Of a stretch of DNA of 64,000 nt, positions 1 to 10,871 are shown one piece after another (the first letter of the stretch is position 1; each line of letters starts with the position of its first letter). The DNA is from Locusta migratoria (lineage: Eukaryota > Arthropoda > Insecta > Orthoptera > Acrididae). The stretch is from NCBI GenBank assembly GCA_026315105.1, contig CM048745.1, positions 784,591,390-784,655,389 on the forward strand, given 5' to 3'. Both the position numbers and the translations under genes were made by a program. A model generated the notes under the pieces. The model was not told where the DNA came from. It did not search any database and saw only the letters and a list, made by a program, of their open reading frames with translations.

Positions 1-2194
1 AACGATGCACGCGTGTGCAGGTACGGATGTGACCACCCAGTGGGACAGCAGAAACTAGAAACACTAGAGTAAATTAGAACGAGTTATATATTTCATAGAG
101 ACTTAGTAATACTTAACTTTTACATAGTTCTTGACTGCAGAATGCTGATACATAGTTTATATAGAGGCCTGCCTACTGATGATTCCTAGTGTCTATCCGA
201 TAGCCAAGTCTTAACTGGTGCCTATCTGATTCCCAAGTCTTAAATGATGCCTATCTGATTCCTAAGTGGCCGATGCAGGTCAGTGGTGGCCACGAGCGGA
301 GTTGCAGCAGAGGGCGCGAATGGCTGTCGTCTTAAGAACGCCGCGCCGTGCGTGCATGGCGGCGCGTAGCGCAAGTACGTGGCGCGCACTTCATACTTGT
401 GCGACACCACATGCTCCGTAGTGTAAAATTTTCTAAAACCTAATTTACATTCCTAAGAAATCGGAAACGGCATAAGGAAGATCCTCCTTACTGACTGATT
501 TTGTAATATTCAAGTATCCAGAACAACTTCTTAAAAAATAATAAATAAATAAAAAATAAACATATGTACTGAATTTGTATTCACTCACCTTAATGTTAAC
601 ACTAGCCGCTGTTCAGGAGATATACTAGCTCTGTAATTAGTATCTTGTTTTTGTAATTTTTCTGTAATAACCAAGAGGAGGATGTCTAACGATTTTACAG
701 TCATTCGTAAATAACCAAAAAATGTGTCTGGAAACTTTCGAAGTTGTTTGTACAACTCGTTGAATTCACCACGTCCACTCCTCTCACAATTGATATTATG
801 TACACAGCATGAAGATAGTTTCCGTAACAGTTCATATTTCTAAGAAATATTTTCTGCCAGAAGCATTTTCCGACTTGGTACTGTGATGATACTGCTGCCC
901 TCTCATCTCAATGTTATTGTACGATACCGTCTGGGTCGGATCCGGAATCGTGTGGTTCAATGGTGATAAAAGCTGCGTGTGAAGTTAGTTAAAAACGATA
1001 TAGCCAGCCTAGAAATCAGTGTAGGACAGTGCATCGGTGATACTGTGATTAAAACAAGTGATAGATTTCATTAATTAAGAGATTTGTATAAGACGTTTCC
1101 AGATAATTCTATAAACAATTCTTTTGTCATTGTAAGTTATTTCAATAAATAGATAGACGAAGGGTAAAAACTTTTGTAAAACATAAAGTCATGAAAATAA
1201 ATGGCATTTTATATAGGTTAGGGTCATAAACAAGTTGTGTTGACCAGCTAATTGTGTTATTTCGACTATTACATTAATTATCAATATTGAATTCTTTACA
1301 TATATTGACTGATGTGGGATTTTGAGTATATTTTGTGAATGGCCATGAGATTTGACAGTTCAATATATGTTAGGAACATGTATGATGTACTCATTAACAA
1401 ATTAATTGATATTTATCATTATTCTTTGTTGTGAAACAAATAGTACCGCGATTTCGTCTTAAAAAGATGTGCCATCTAAAATTATTGTATGCATAGTTTT
1501 CATTTTATATTGTGATTATTCTTGTGTACATGAAATGTTTTCTTTGTGTGTTTGTTCATTGTAAATTAGTATATTCAATTGTTATGAACAATGCATATTG
1601 TAACGTCATTATTGTCAATGTTATATATTTGGCTCACCGCCTTGCGTGAGAGAGTTCGAGTTTGAGTCGTTTGTCAAGTGCACTGGAAGCAATGTCACTC
1701 TGTGTTTTGAAATGGAAGTACTATAGTACTGATGCTTTGTAATTTGTATATGTTTTGAAACTGTTATGTTTTGGTGGAGAAGACGTTTGATTCAAATTAA
1801 AGAAGAAGTGAAAAATTGTACATATCGAGTATTTATTTCTACCACGACGCCCCAGGAGAATAATGTTGCAGCGAGCAGAACCTCCATACATCGTAACGTT
1901 AAAAAGCTGAGTATCGGTAAAATAAACTGTAATTACCTTAAACTCTATTAAAACATTTTAGTACTGAAAGAGACATTTCGACGATGCGGGTGAGCGAGCA
2001 GCACGCCTATGGCGACTGGCATCGCTCGATGTTCCGGTGTGGCCACCACTGCAAGCATCCAGGCGCTGGGCGCCAGGCGCGGCGCGTTCGCTGTGGCCTT
2101 AGCCTTAAATCACGGCACCGTGAGGCTACAATAATTGTGAAAAAGGCATTCTCGTTGCCCTCTAATATGGTGTGTGATCACCTCTAACGGCAAA
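1..2194. other. AT-rich intergenic DNA, no gene seen
   Basis: No convincing coding region, RNA gene or transposon protein is visible on either strand. Short ORFs at 1,766-1,951 and 1,984-2,187 match nothing I recognise and have no coding-like composition. A short minisatellite lies at 170-270. The segment 2,150-2,194 resembles the 3' untranslated part of the Tc1-like element that follows, because the same GTGATCACACA(C/T)(C/A)ATATTAGAG string recurs after the second Tc1 copy at about 25,730. Confidence 0.5.
170..268. repeat. 29-bp minisatellite, about 3.5 units
   Basis: The phrase GCCTATCTGATTCCCAAGTC and variants recur at 191, 220 and 249 with a 29-base period, and a partial unit precedes them. 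The units differ by a few substitutions. This is seen directly. No function is implied. Confidence 0.75.
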
Positions 2195-3010
2195 TACAGT
2201 TACTCACCAGCGTAGCATGGACAGTATGATGTTATCACTCTTGAGGGATATTTGGCCATTATTTCATGGGTGAAATATCCAGTTCTGCAACCGTTGTGGG
2301 AGGTGCTGGTCTGGCTGCAATGCGTCTGCCAATTGCATCCAAAACATACTCAACCTGGTATATGTCCGGTGAACAAGCTGGCCACTCCATTCTTTCATTT
2401 ACCTCAGCTTCAAGCGTGTTGTCCAACAGTACAAATGTGTTGGGAAAAGCGTTATCGTCCACCAGTAGGAACCCATCTCCTATGACACCCACGAAGGGCA
2501 CAACAAAATGTCATAGGATCTCGTCCCTATACCTCTAAGCAGTCAAAACGCCATTCTGAAGGACACAGAGGACCGTACGTTCGCTAATACCGACTCCTAC
2601 CCACACCATTCGTCCAACAACTTGATACTGTGATGTTTCCTGCACGTACAGTGGATTGTAGTTCCAAGTTCTCTTCATATGAGGGAACGACCTTTATTCG
2701 GCTGAACACAAAATGTTGACTCAGCTGTGAACAGAATCCTGCGCCCTTCGTTACCACTCCAATCCTGATGTTCTTCCACCCAATTTCTGAGGGTTTAAAC
2801 GGTGTCGTGGTTTTAATGGGAAACACACCACAGGCCTACGTGTGTACAGTCCCACTCCCCAAGACGATTTCCTGTCGTTTGGTATTGCGCGGCCTGTTAC
2901 TGCCTGGAAGGTGCGTTGCAGATGAGTTGCAGTCAGCCTTCCTGCCTCGACGGCGGTTAACCGGAGATAAAGGTCTCTTCTTGCTGATGTTGTAAGAGTA
3001 CACCTGTCGC
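2195..3010 (-). pseudogene. Tc1-like transposase remnant (reverse)
   Basis: Read on the minus strand, this is a decayed Tc1/mariner-superfamily DDE transposase, which would cut and paste its own element at TA sites. From about 2,990 downward come a helix-turn-helix-like part (DLYLRLTAVEAGRLTATHLQ), the TRRPVVCFPLKPRHR stretch, the RYRDEILRHF and GFLLVDDNAF block around the second catalytic Asp, and the ERMEWPACSPD block near 2,330-2,390. Frames change at least twice (ORFs 2,584-2,826 and 2,259-2,501), and the N-terminus is missing beyond about 3,010. A Glu or Asp is expected shortly after 'SPD'. The related copy at 24.8-25.8 kb shares long stretches. Family assignment is confident; activity is excluded. 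Confidence 0.8.
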
Positions 3011-4071
3011 TGTATCTTACAGTTTGATTTAACGTAATGTGTATATTGCCTTAAATTTGTTCATTTCACATATTTTCATTTCTTGTATGCTAGATATATT
3101 TCTTATGTAACGTAATTTCCTATATTGAATCATTTAGTGTAAACATATACTGTATATGTAAACCCGCATGAATGCACGGACATTCTTATGCTGTTAGTTG
3201 GCAATGCGCCAAAGAAACTGTTGAACCTGTTGTAAAGACTGTCTTTGGTACAGAAGTAGTAGCTGTGAGTGTCGCGCTGCTGAAGCAGTCGCGGAGCGGA
3301 CTCGTCAAAGTAAACACATACATGTTTTGTTGATGGTGCAGAGGCACGGTAGGCGCAGTGTGGCGCGAGTTTAATGCAATTGCAATAAGCCTGAGAGGCG
3401 TACTGTTTAATGTATTGAAGGAAGTGCGAGATAAGTTTATTTATACTCGAAAGTGATCAGAGTAAAGTTTTTTCATGTGTGCAAGAAAAGTAATTGTTCG
3501 GTTATCAAATCTATTGTCACCAAGTGTGATCGTTGTTGTAATTACGGAGACTAGAAGGTGTATCGAGGTGATATCAATGCATGGAGATTTCAGCCAAACG
3601 AGCTGAACAAAGAGTTGTCGATAGAAATATTTTTGAACCAGCAGTAAGAGTACCTTTTGTAATCATATCTGTCTTGTATGGACTTCACGACCAAGACGAC
3701 GAAACCAGATGAGTGCTTTTGTAACATTTTATTTTGTATGCATGTAAATGTAATGTCAACCCAATCAGAATTTTGGTTCAAATATACATGACTTATTTTT
3801 AAACCAGTCTTAATTTTGTAAGTAGTTGTAGTCACCCCATTATCACCATTATTAGATTATGTTGATTATGCAAGCCTGTACATTGACTAACAAGTTCAAT
3901 CATTTTTCAAAATAATTACGATCAGTTTTAAAGAAATTGCTAGACGAGTTAAAGAATTGATAAACGTGTTACAACCACAGAGACTAGTAATTAAAGTGCA
4001 GTGCTGTTCTAAGTTTTGCAACCAGTTATTATGTCAAAGTTTTAACTTGCTAGAGAGTTTGCACGTAAAGT
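3011..4071. other. intergenic, nothing recognised
   Basis: AT-rich sequence with a more GC-rich patch at 3,240-3,400. I see no gene, tRNA-like box or recognisable transposon motif. The patch could be a retrotransposon LTR or a regulatory segment, but the sequence gives no direct support for either. Confidence 0.4.
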
Positions 4072-4229
4072 AGAGTTGGTTTCATTTATATAGAAAGTAA
4101 CCAGGCTAACAGTATTCAAAGTATTATAGTAGTTTTACCAGACTTGACGAATGTATTTTTTATGAAATACGTTAAATGCCAAACTCTGCTCAGCCAGTTA
4201 CACGCGTACGCTACCCAGGCCCTGGAACC

Positions 4230-4275
<46 letters not shown>
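4072..4275 (+). mobile_element. retroposed sequence with A42 tail
   Basis: An uninterrupted run of 42 adenines occupies 4,234-4,275. The bases after it (AGTTCACGTAAAGT) resemble a stretch upstream at about 4,056-4,071 (AGTTTGCACGTAAAGT), which fits an imperfect target-site duplication around a poly(A)-tailed insertion. The body before the tail has no recognised coding or tRNA-like sequence. It could be a processed pseudogene 3' end or an unclassified SINE. Confidence 0.45.
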
Positions 4276-4277
<2 letters not shown>

Positions 4278-5875
4278 GTTCACGTAAAGTTTTATAAGGA
4301 ACTTGAATGCTTTAAACAATATTATCAAAATTATTGGCAACTTTGACTGTATTATTTGTGAAGCTCATTGCACCACGGAGTTCCACAGTACTGAGCTTTT
4401 ATCATTGCAATCAGAGTCTATCTGCTATTACGATTTTTATTATAACACGAACACGCCATCACCACTACATGAATTCTGACACATTTATTAGTGAATTTGT
4501 GCTGTTCGTGAATCGTAAGAGGTGCTGGTTGGAGGCTGTAGTCAATGCTAAGTCAGATAGGGCCAAGCTTAATTAATTACCACAGTGACTGTTTCAAGTT
4601 AATTAATATCATTTTTTTATTCAAAATTTTAACTTACCTTCGGGAAAGACACGTTGTTATTACATTGCTAAACTATCTGAACCTAATTGCTTGAGTAATT
4701 CGTTTGGTAGAGTTAACACAGGTCAACACGAAACACCTCTTCAGCAACTTCCTGTTATTACACTATCTCGGTTGCCGCAATGTTGTTGGGTCCATGGAAC
4801 CTACAGAAAGACTGATGACAATATTTCAGGATTAGATATCACAACTGATTCCCTAATTGTTTTAACCAGTGTAGAATTTGGTTCATAGATGTAGATGTCT
4901 GACGAGTTATTGCCCCTAATGATGGTATTATTAGCAGCTTTATATTAAATAAGGTATAAATAATACAGGAAATATTTTGCGAAACTACCAGTCTGCGCCT
5001 CAAAAAGATACACTGGCAACTCCATTGTCGGAAATTTTATGGGATTTCGTCCTCTTCACAACGGGACTAATCGTCCTCCACTCTATTCATTGTCCAGCGT
5101 TTTAAGCAAATCCCCGGGGGCAGTAAAATACTTCTCTGCCTCCGCTGCCCGAACTTCGAAACACAGCGCAAACAAAACTCCATCAACGGCGCCTTCATTT
5201 ATATTCATTAAAACATTTCCACGTTGGTGCAACTTCAACTAATTTTCCTGCGCGAAGTAGACGAACAGGGGAGGAAAAAAAAAGAGGGAAAGGAAAAGAA
5301 TGTAGGAGAGCGTTAAGGACGCGGAGAGCGAAGCTCTGGTTCACGTATTTCTGTGCCGGAGTTTAGCCGGAAGTTTACGGAGCCGGCCCGGTTGACGTTC
5401 GCCGGCGATGGTGCTGCCTCTCCAGTGCTAATTACGAAACAACGCACCTGCGCGGACCCTCGGAGAAGTCGCCACGGCCCTGGGGCTTAAATGCCGGCTA
5501 CAAATTCCGAAAGACGGCGAAATTGATACGGAATTCATTCTGAAGTTTATTAAGCCCTTTCAGCAACCAGGTTCCTTCGCAGGTGCGGGTAATGAGATTT
5601 GCGAGTGACGCCAAGACTGGAAACAGTCGTTAGCCAACTTCGCCGGCACGCGAGAGCCGTGTTCGCTCCAGTTCCACGCGATGTAACTTGTACTGCGCCC
5701 CCTCGCAGGCAGAGGGGTCTGCAGCTGTACTTCTCTTGGGACATGGAGCCTTTACTGATGAGTCGACACCACTGGCTGCGCGTCTTATGCGTGCAGTGAT
5801 TCAGTGAAGCCCCGGAAAAAAGTTTATCGTCCCAACAATGTATTGTATATTTAAACTATCATTATCTATTACATA
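4276..5875. other. intergenic, with a GC-richer block
   Basis: No gene is recognised. The block at about 5,290-5,780 is clearly richer in G+C and CpG than its surroundings. Small ORFs there (for example 5,599-5,799 and its antisense) overlap on both strands and show no domain, so I do not call them. The block could be a promoter-like or unmethylated segment, but that is speculation. Confidence 0.4.
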
Positions 5876-5890
5876 TTTTAAAGGAAAATG

Positions 5891-6088
5891 GCCGGCCGCG
5901 GTGGCCGAGGAGACTGAAGCGCTCCAGTCACGGTCTGCACGGCCACTACGGTCGGGGGTTCGAATCCCCCCTCGGGCATGGATATTTGTGCCGTCCTTAG
6001 TCTTAGTTAGTTCATAAGTAGTTTGTAAGTTTAGGGACTGATGACCCCGTAGTTAGGTCCCATAGACTATACAAACATTTGAACATTT
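5891..6088 (+). mobile_element. tRNA-derived SINE, family I
   Basis: A full-length SINE begins with a class-II tRNA-like head (Ser/Leu type): A box GTGGCCGAGGAGACTGAAGC and B box GGGTTCGAATCC. The tRNA-unrelated body contains GTTCATAAGTAGTTTGTAAG, and the 3' tail is CAAACATTTGAACATTTT. It would be transcribed by RNA polymerase III and moved by a LINE's machinery. A perfect 15-bp target duplication, TTTTAAAGGAAAATG, flanks it at 5,876-5,890 and 6,089-6,103. Confidence 0.92.
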
Positions 6089-6172
6089 TTTTAAAGGAAA
6101 ATGAGCTACACAATAACACTGATTAAGCAAAAGTTAACTCACACTAGCTTTGAATTCATGGGAGATGTTTCT

Positions 6173-7240
6173 GTTGTTGTTGTGGTCTTCCGTCCGCGGA
6201 CTCGTTTGGTGCAGCCCTCCACGCTACCCTGTCCTGTACAAGTCTCTTCATCTGAGAATACGTTCGGCAACCTACATCCTTTTGAATCTGTATACTGTAT
6301 TCGTCCCACGGTCTCCGTCTACTACTTTTACCCCACACACTTCCCTCTAATGCTAAGTTGACGCGTCCTTGATGTCTCAGAATGTGTCCCAGCAATCTAT
6401 CCCTTCTCCTAGTCAGGATATGCCAGAAACTCCTTTTCTCCCCAATTCGGTTAAGCATTTCCTCATTAGTTACGTGATCTACCCATATAATTTTCATCAT
6501 TTGTCTGTAGCACCACATTTGAAATGCCTCTATGAACTTCTTGTCGTAACTCCTTATCGTCCAAGTTTCACTCCCATTACAATGCTACACTCCAGACAAA
6601 TGCTTTCAGAAAGGACTTCCTAACATTTAAATTAATATTGGATGTTAACAAGTTTCGCTTATTTAGAAACGCTTTTCTTCCCCTAGCCATTCTGCAATTT
6701 AGCCGGCCGCGGTGGCCGAGGGGACTGAGGCGCTCCAGTCACGCCACGTTTGAAGTCCCTGACAAAATGAATATGTCATCGACAAAACGCAAAGTTTTTA
6801 TTTCTTCTCCCTGAACTTTAATTCCCTCTCCAAAATTCTCCTTGCGTTCTTTCACTGCTTGCTCAATGTACAGATTGAAAAACATTGGGGAAAGGCTATA
6901 ACCCTGTTTTACTCCCTTTCCAACGTCTGCGTCCCTTTCATGCTCTTCGACTCTAATAACAGCTGTCTGGTTTTTATATAAATTGGATATAACTCTTAGC
7001 TCCCTATATTTTACCCCTGTTACCTTTAGACTTTGAAAGAGTGTGTTCCAATCTACATTGTCAAAATCTTTCTCCAAATCTACGACCGCTAAAAACGTAG
7101 GTTTGCATTAGCCTATGTGAGTATTGCCTCCCGTGTTCCTACATTTCTCCTAAACCCAAACTGATCTTCCCCAAGGTTGGATTCCACAAGTTTTTCCATT
7201 CATCTGTAAATAATTCGTGTTAGTATTTTACACCCATGAC
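6173..7240 (-). mobile_element. RTE-type LINE, 5'-truncated with internal deletion (copy A)
   Basis: On the minus strand the element runs from about 7,240 to a (GTT)n/(AAC)n tail at 6,173. It encodes reverse transcriptase then the C-terminal domain: VDLEKDFDNVDW, GKGVKQGYSLSPMFFNLYIE and FVDDIFILSG at 6,739-7,150, then WVDHVTNEEMLNRIGEK and GHILRHQGRVNLALEGSVWG at 6,156-6,518. The catalytic box reads FVDD where FADD is usual. A segment between the RT core and the C-terminal domain is missing, and a SINE head lies exactly at that junction (6,702-6,744). RTE clade is judged from similarity to BovB/CFDP2-type proteins. Confidence 0.85.
6702..6744 (+). mobile_element. SINE family I head fragment (43 bp)
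   Basis: Only the first ~43 bases of the SINE (GCCGGCCGCGGTGGCCGAGG through the end of the A-box half) are present, joined directly to RTE sequence on both sides. SINEs normally lose their 5' end, so loss of everything but the head points to a later deletion that removed the SINE body together with part of the LINE. Confidence 0.8.
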
Positions 7241-7242
7241 TT

Positions 7243-7393
7243 GAAATGATTTCTGAACCATGACTGATTTTGCACAGGGAGATGGACTCAGCCCATTACT
7301 GTTGAACTGTGTTTTGGAAAAAATAATTACACAATGGCGAAAGAAAAAGTAGAGCCAAAGTATAGGTAAGTCAATCAAATTTGGTAGAAGTAA
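7243..7393 (+). pseudogene. LINE reverse transcriptase fragment, upstream part (host of the mariner)
   Basis: A short plus-strand reading contains QGDGLSPLLLNCVLEKI and then a run corresponding to the RT palm just before the FADD box. This is a different LINE family from the neighbouring RTE, which has QGCSLSP. The frame is interrupted at the mariner insertion. It resumes after the mariner's end at about 10,904 with TARKEIEIPRKVAEKAG, which in such LINEs directly follows the FADD motif. The two halves are therefore best read as one old element split by the mariner. Confidence 0.65.
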
Positions 7394-7395
7394 TA

Positions 7396-7426
7396 CGAGG
7401 TGTGAATGGAAAGTTGTAAGAACGGG
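7396..7426 (+). repeat. mariner left terminal inverted repeat
   Basis: 31 bases pair with 10,872-10,902 on the opposite strand, with 5 mismatches. It is preceded by TA. Confidence 0.85.
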
Positions 7427-7580
7427 TCCGCTACTGCTTACTGGTTTGACTGGTAGGTGCACGAAGCTTGTTGCTGAACGCCGTATTACAGGAAACTGAG
7501 TTTCTTTTATTCAGTTCCTTGTGGCAGCTGGTTGAGTGCGGGTCTGTTAGGACTTCTTGCTGGATTCTGTATGCGTGAAA

Positions 7581-7802
7581 ATGGACGTAAAAACAGTGCG
7601 ACAGGTTTGTATGAAATTTGTTTTAAAACCGGGAAACAGCTTCTGAGACTTACGAACTATTAAAAACAGTTTTTGGAGATAATTCTACCTTCCACCTCAA
7701 AAATGAATGAAAATGTTGTGAAAGTTCGCAACTTAGTGCGCTCTGATTGTGGACTTACAATTAGGGAGATAACTGAAGAAATTAATTTAAGTTTCTATGA
7801 AG
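7581..7802 (+). pseudogene. mariner transposase, N-terminal DNA-binding part
   Basis: The reading starts at ATG 7,581 (MDVKTVRQVC) and contains the mariner helix-turn-helix region. After a frameshift comes PSTSKMNENVVKVRNLVRSD and GLTIREITEEINLS, which closely fits the second helix-turn-helix of the mariner paired domain. The reading stops at about 7,802, where RTE LINE sequence begins in the middle of the protein. The C-terminal part resumes at about 9,992. The DNA-binding domain would recognise the terminal repeats. Stops and a frameshift make it inactive. Confidence 0.85.
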
Positions 7803-8568
7803 TCTTGAAGAAATTGTTACACATGATATGCAAGATTTATGAGACTGGGAAAATACTCTCAGACTTATAGAAGAATATAATGATCCCAATACTTAAGAAT
7901 GCAAGAGCAGACGAATATGAAAATTACAGAACTATCAGTTTAACAATTCATGGTTGCAAAATTCTAACACGAATTATTTACAGACGAATGGAAAAGTGGA
8001 ATCCGTCCTTCGGAAGATCCGTTTGGATTTAGGAAAAATGTAGGAACACGCGAGGCAATACTCATATTACGACTTATCATAGAAGAAAGTTTAAGGAAAG
8101 GGGAACCTACGATTTTAGCCTTTGTGGATCTGTAGAAAGCTTTTGATAATGTTGGCTGGAATACACTGATGCATATTCTGAAGGTAGTAGGGGTAACAGG
8201 AGTAAAATACAGGAAGCGAAGAAAAACTTTGCGGTTTGCCGATGGCATAGTAATGCTGTCAGACACAGCAAAGGGCCTGTAAGAGCAATTGAATGGAATG
8301 TATAGTGCCTTGAAAGGAAGGTATGAAATGAACATTAAAAAGAGTGAATCGAGAACAATGGAATGTAGTGTGAGAAAATCAGGCGATGCTGTAGGAATTA
8401 GATTTGGTAAAGAGTCAATAAAAGTAGTAGCTGGGCCTTGTTACTTGTATATATACATGTGGCGTCTGTTCCGAAAGAAACAAACGTCACTTCTGATCCT
8501 GCAGCTGTTATTATTTAATATTCATAGAATATATGACATCAACTGCGATTGGGCAAAGCTGAAAATGT

Positions 8569-8643
8569 GTACCCAGCCGGGATTCGAACCCGGGTCTCCT
8601 GCTTTCTAGGCAGTTGCGCTGACCCCTACACCACTGGGGACAC
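8569..8643 (-). other. tRNA-like module (cassette copy 1)
   Basis: On the minus strand, GTGTCCCCAGTGGTGTAGGG opens a tRNA-like fold with A box (GTGTAGGGGTCAGC), an anticodon-arm-like CTGCCTAGAAAGCAG, and a perfect T arm and B box (CCCGGGTTCGAATCCCGG). The 3' acceptor side pairs partly with the 5' side. The short variable region is unlike the class-II SINE heads elsewhere in the window. It is embedded in a repeat, so it is a tRNA-derived promoter rather than a tRNA gene. Confidence 0.7.
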
Positions 8644-9253
8644 AGTGATCACCGCACCTGCAAGGACTACCCATGCACGCCTCCCGTCAGATACAAATTC
8701 CCAGCTTCGCCCTGCCCATAGTACTCAAACTCGTAGTTTAACTAATTCCCGTAAGAGTAAGGGCTTCAAACTTGTCCACCCCTCCCCACTAACGATAGGA
8801 TCATTGCCCGTCACCGGCATATTATATATATATACATGTGGCGTCTGTTCCGAAAGAAACAAACGTCACTTCTGATCCTGCAGCTGTTATTATTTAATAT
8901 TCATAGAATATATGCGCTGACCCCTACACCACTGGGGACACAGTGATCACCGCACCTGCAAGGACTACCCATGCACGTCTCCCGTCAGATACAAATTCCC
9001 AGCTTCGCCCTGCCCATAGTACTCAAACTCGTAGTTTAACTAATTCCCGTAAGAGTAAGGGCTTTAAACTTGCCCACCCCTCCCCACTAACGATAGGATC
9101 ATTGCCCGTCACCGGCATATTATATATATATATATATATATACATGTGGCGTCTGTTCCGAAAGAAACAAACGTCACTTCTGATCCTGCAGCTGTTATTA
9201 TTTAATATTCATAGAATATATGACATCAACTGCGATTGGGCAAAGCTGAAAAT

Positions 9254-9330
9254 GTGTACCCAGCCGGGATTCGAACCGGGGTCTCCTGCTTTCTAGGCAG
9301 TTGCGCTGACCCCTACACCACTGGGGACAC
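9254..9330 (-). other. tRNA-like module (cassette copy 3)
   Basis: This is the same module as at 8,569-8,643, with one difference in the T stem (GAACCGGGG for GAACCCGGG on the plus strand). The A and B boxes are retained. The second cassette copy keeps only the A-box end (8,914-8,942). Confidence 0.7.
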
Positions 9331-9991
9331 AGTGATCACGCACCTGCAAGGACTACCCATGCACGCCTCCCGTCAGATACAAATTCCCAGCTTCGCCCTG
9401 CCCATAGTACTCAAACTCGTAGTTTAACTAATTCCCGTAAGAGTAAGGGCTTCAAACTTGCCCACCCCTCCCCACTAACGATAGGATCATTGCCCGTCAC
9501 CGGCATATTATATATATATACATGTTACTTGGGTAGCACGATAACTTCTGATGCCCGGAGTATAGAAGATATAAAATGCTTAATGGCTATGGGAAGAAAA
9601 GAAGAAGCGAAGTTTCTTGATATACACTACTACTCTAACAAAACCTTTCTCTGGAGAGTAGCATTGCATGGGAGTGAAAGCGGACGATAAGGAGTTCAGA
9701 CAAAAATATGATAGAAGCTTTTAAAATGTGGTGTTACAGCCGAATTATGAAGATTGGATGGGTAGTTATCGTAACTAATGAGAAGGTGCTCAAAAGAATT
9801 GGGAAAAAAAGGAGTTTCTGGCATATCCTGACTAATAGATGGGATAGATTGCTGGGAAAAATTCTAAGACATCAAGTAATCGTCAACTTAGCATTATAAG
9901 AAAGTGTGTAGTGTAAAACTCATAGACGGAAGCAGAGGTAAGATTCAAAAAGATGTAGTTTGTCGAACTTATTCTCAGATGAAGAGACTTG

Positions 9992-10086
9992 CACAGTCAA
10001 TTTTATCTGAAGATCTGAACATGGCTCGAGTGTCCGCAAAATGCATTCCAAAAGTATTATCAATTGACCGACTTGAAATAGGCCAA
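9992..10086 (+). pseudogene. mariner transposase, middle part
   Basis: The mariner reading resumes with SILSEDLNMARVSAKCIPKV, which follows directly in known mariners from the helix-turn-helix end seen at 7,802. It is cut again at 10,087-10,101 by the target duplication of the SINE inserted there. Confidence 0.85.
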
Positions 10087-10101
10087 GAACTGATTAATCG
10101 G

Positions 10102-10300
10102 CCGGCCGCGGTGGCCGAGAGGACTGCGGCGCGTCAGTCGCGCTCTGCACGGCCACTACGGTCGGGGGTTCGAATTACCCCATCGGGCATGGATATTTGT
10201 GCCGTCCTTAGTGTTAGCTAGTTCATAAGTAGTTTATAAGTTTAGGGACTGATGACCCCGTAGTTAAGTCCCATAAGTTATACAAACATTTGAACATTTT
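10102..10300 (+). mobile_element. tRNA-derived SINE, family I, inside the mariner
   Basis: Complete SINE with A box (GTGGCCGAGAGGACTGCGGC), B box (GGGGTTCGAATTAC, one altered position) and the CAAACATTTGAACATTTT tail. A perfect 15-bp duplication, GAACTGATTAATCGG, flanks it (10,087-10,101 and 10,301-10,315). Removing the SINE and one repeat restores the mariner sequence order, which proves insertion after the mariner. Confidence 0.95.
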
Positions 10301-10315
10301 GAACTGATTAATCGG

Positions 10316-10871
10316 ACTAAAAATGATCCAAATATGTGAAATAGGGTAATTATAGTTGGAGAATCGTGGGGATATGGATACGATCCTGCAACCAAAGTGC
10401 AGTCTTCACAGTGGAAGACTCCAGGTTCACCACGACCGAAAAAAATCTCGGCAAAGTCGGTTGAAGATGAAGACAATGTTGGTGATTTTTTGGTATTGTG
10501 CATCATTAATTTACCCCTAGAGGACATACAGTTTACCAGAAATACTAAAAATGTGTCCTCGAGTGTTTGCGCGAAAAACTTTGGAAGAAAAGGCCTGCAT
10601 TGAGGAAAGACCGGAGTTGGGTGTTACACGATGACAATGCTCCCGCTCATCGCGCCTCTCCATGGTTGAATTTTTGACCAATTTCAAAATTCCTGTGCTG
10701 CCACAAGCACCACATTCCCCTGATTTGGACCCTGCGGACTTCCAGCTGAAATCCAGGAATGTTTCCAAAAGCAGAAACATCGTTGGAGTCAGTGTGTTGA
10801 GTCAGAAGGGGACTATTTTGAAGGAGATACATCACAGTAGCATGTAACTAACACCGTTTTACAAGTACAAG
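10316..10871 (+). pseudogene. mariner transposase, C-terminal catalytic part
   Basis: GYDPATKVQSSQWKTPGSPR at about 10,375-10,435 is a mariner hallmark. Further on, HDDNAPAHRAS (about 10,630) carries the second catalytic Asp and HSPDLDPADF (about 10,715-10,740) the third. Counting through a one-base frameshift near 10,660 gives 34 residues between them, the D34D spacing of classic mariners. Other frameshifts break the region around 10,560-10,620. It would have catalysed strand cleavage; it cannot now. Confidence 0.85.

Larger units (their letters stand above)
8448..9522. repeat. three-copy tandem array of a ~370-bp tRNA-like cassette
   Basis: Three copies of one cassette sit head to tail, starting near 8,450, 8,832 and 9,142. 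Each begins (TA)nCATGTGGCGTCTGTTCC and ends CACCGGCATATTA(TA)n. The array is flanked by a 9-bp duplication, TGTTACTTG (8,439-8,447 and 9,523-9,531), so it entered the LINE as one insertion. The second copy lacks about 100 bp covering most of the tRNA-like part. Copies are nearly identical otherwise, which suggests amplification through the TA-rich junctions. The element class is not one I can name. Confidence 0.85.
7803..9991 (+). mobile_element. RTE-type LINE fragment inside the mariner (copy B)
   Basis: Plus-strand RTE reverse transcriptase and C-terminal domain: HMICKIYETGKILSDL at 7,820-7,870, then ENYRTISLTIHGCKILTRII-like and LAFVDL-KAFDNVGWNTL-like readings through stops at 7,871 and 8,131. 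An RT palm segment with FADG in place of FADD lies near 8,240, and FKMWCYSRIMKIGWVVIVTN at about 9,723. Both ends are missing relative to the fuller copy at 13.4-16.7 kb, including the 3' tail. A composite cassette array interrupts it at 8,448-9,522. It lies in the middle of the mariner transposase. Confidence 0.85.

Noticed and set aside
4116..4340. Reverse ORF with a long Phe run
   Set aside because: It is the complement of the A42 tail.
5891..6088. tRNA-Ser/Leu gene from the B box
   Set aside because: A long non-tRNA body, a family-wide tail and target duplications show it is a SINE.
8569..8643. Functional tRNA gene
   Set aside because: It is embedded in a repeated cassette, with an imperfect acceptor stem, and repeated nearly unchanged at 9.25 kb as part of that cassette.
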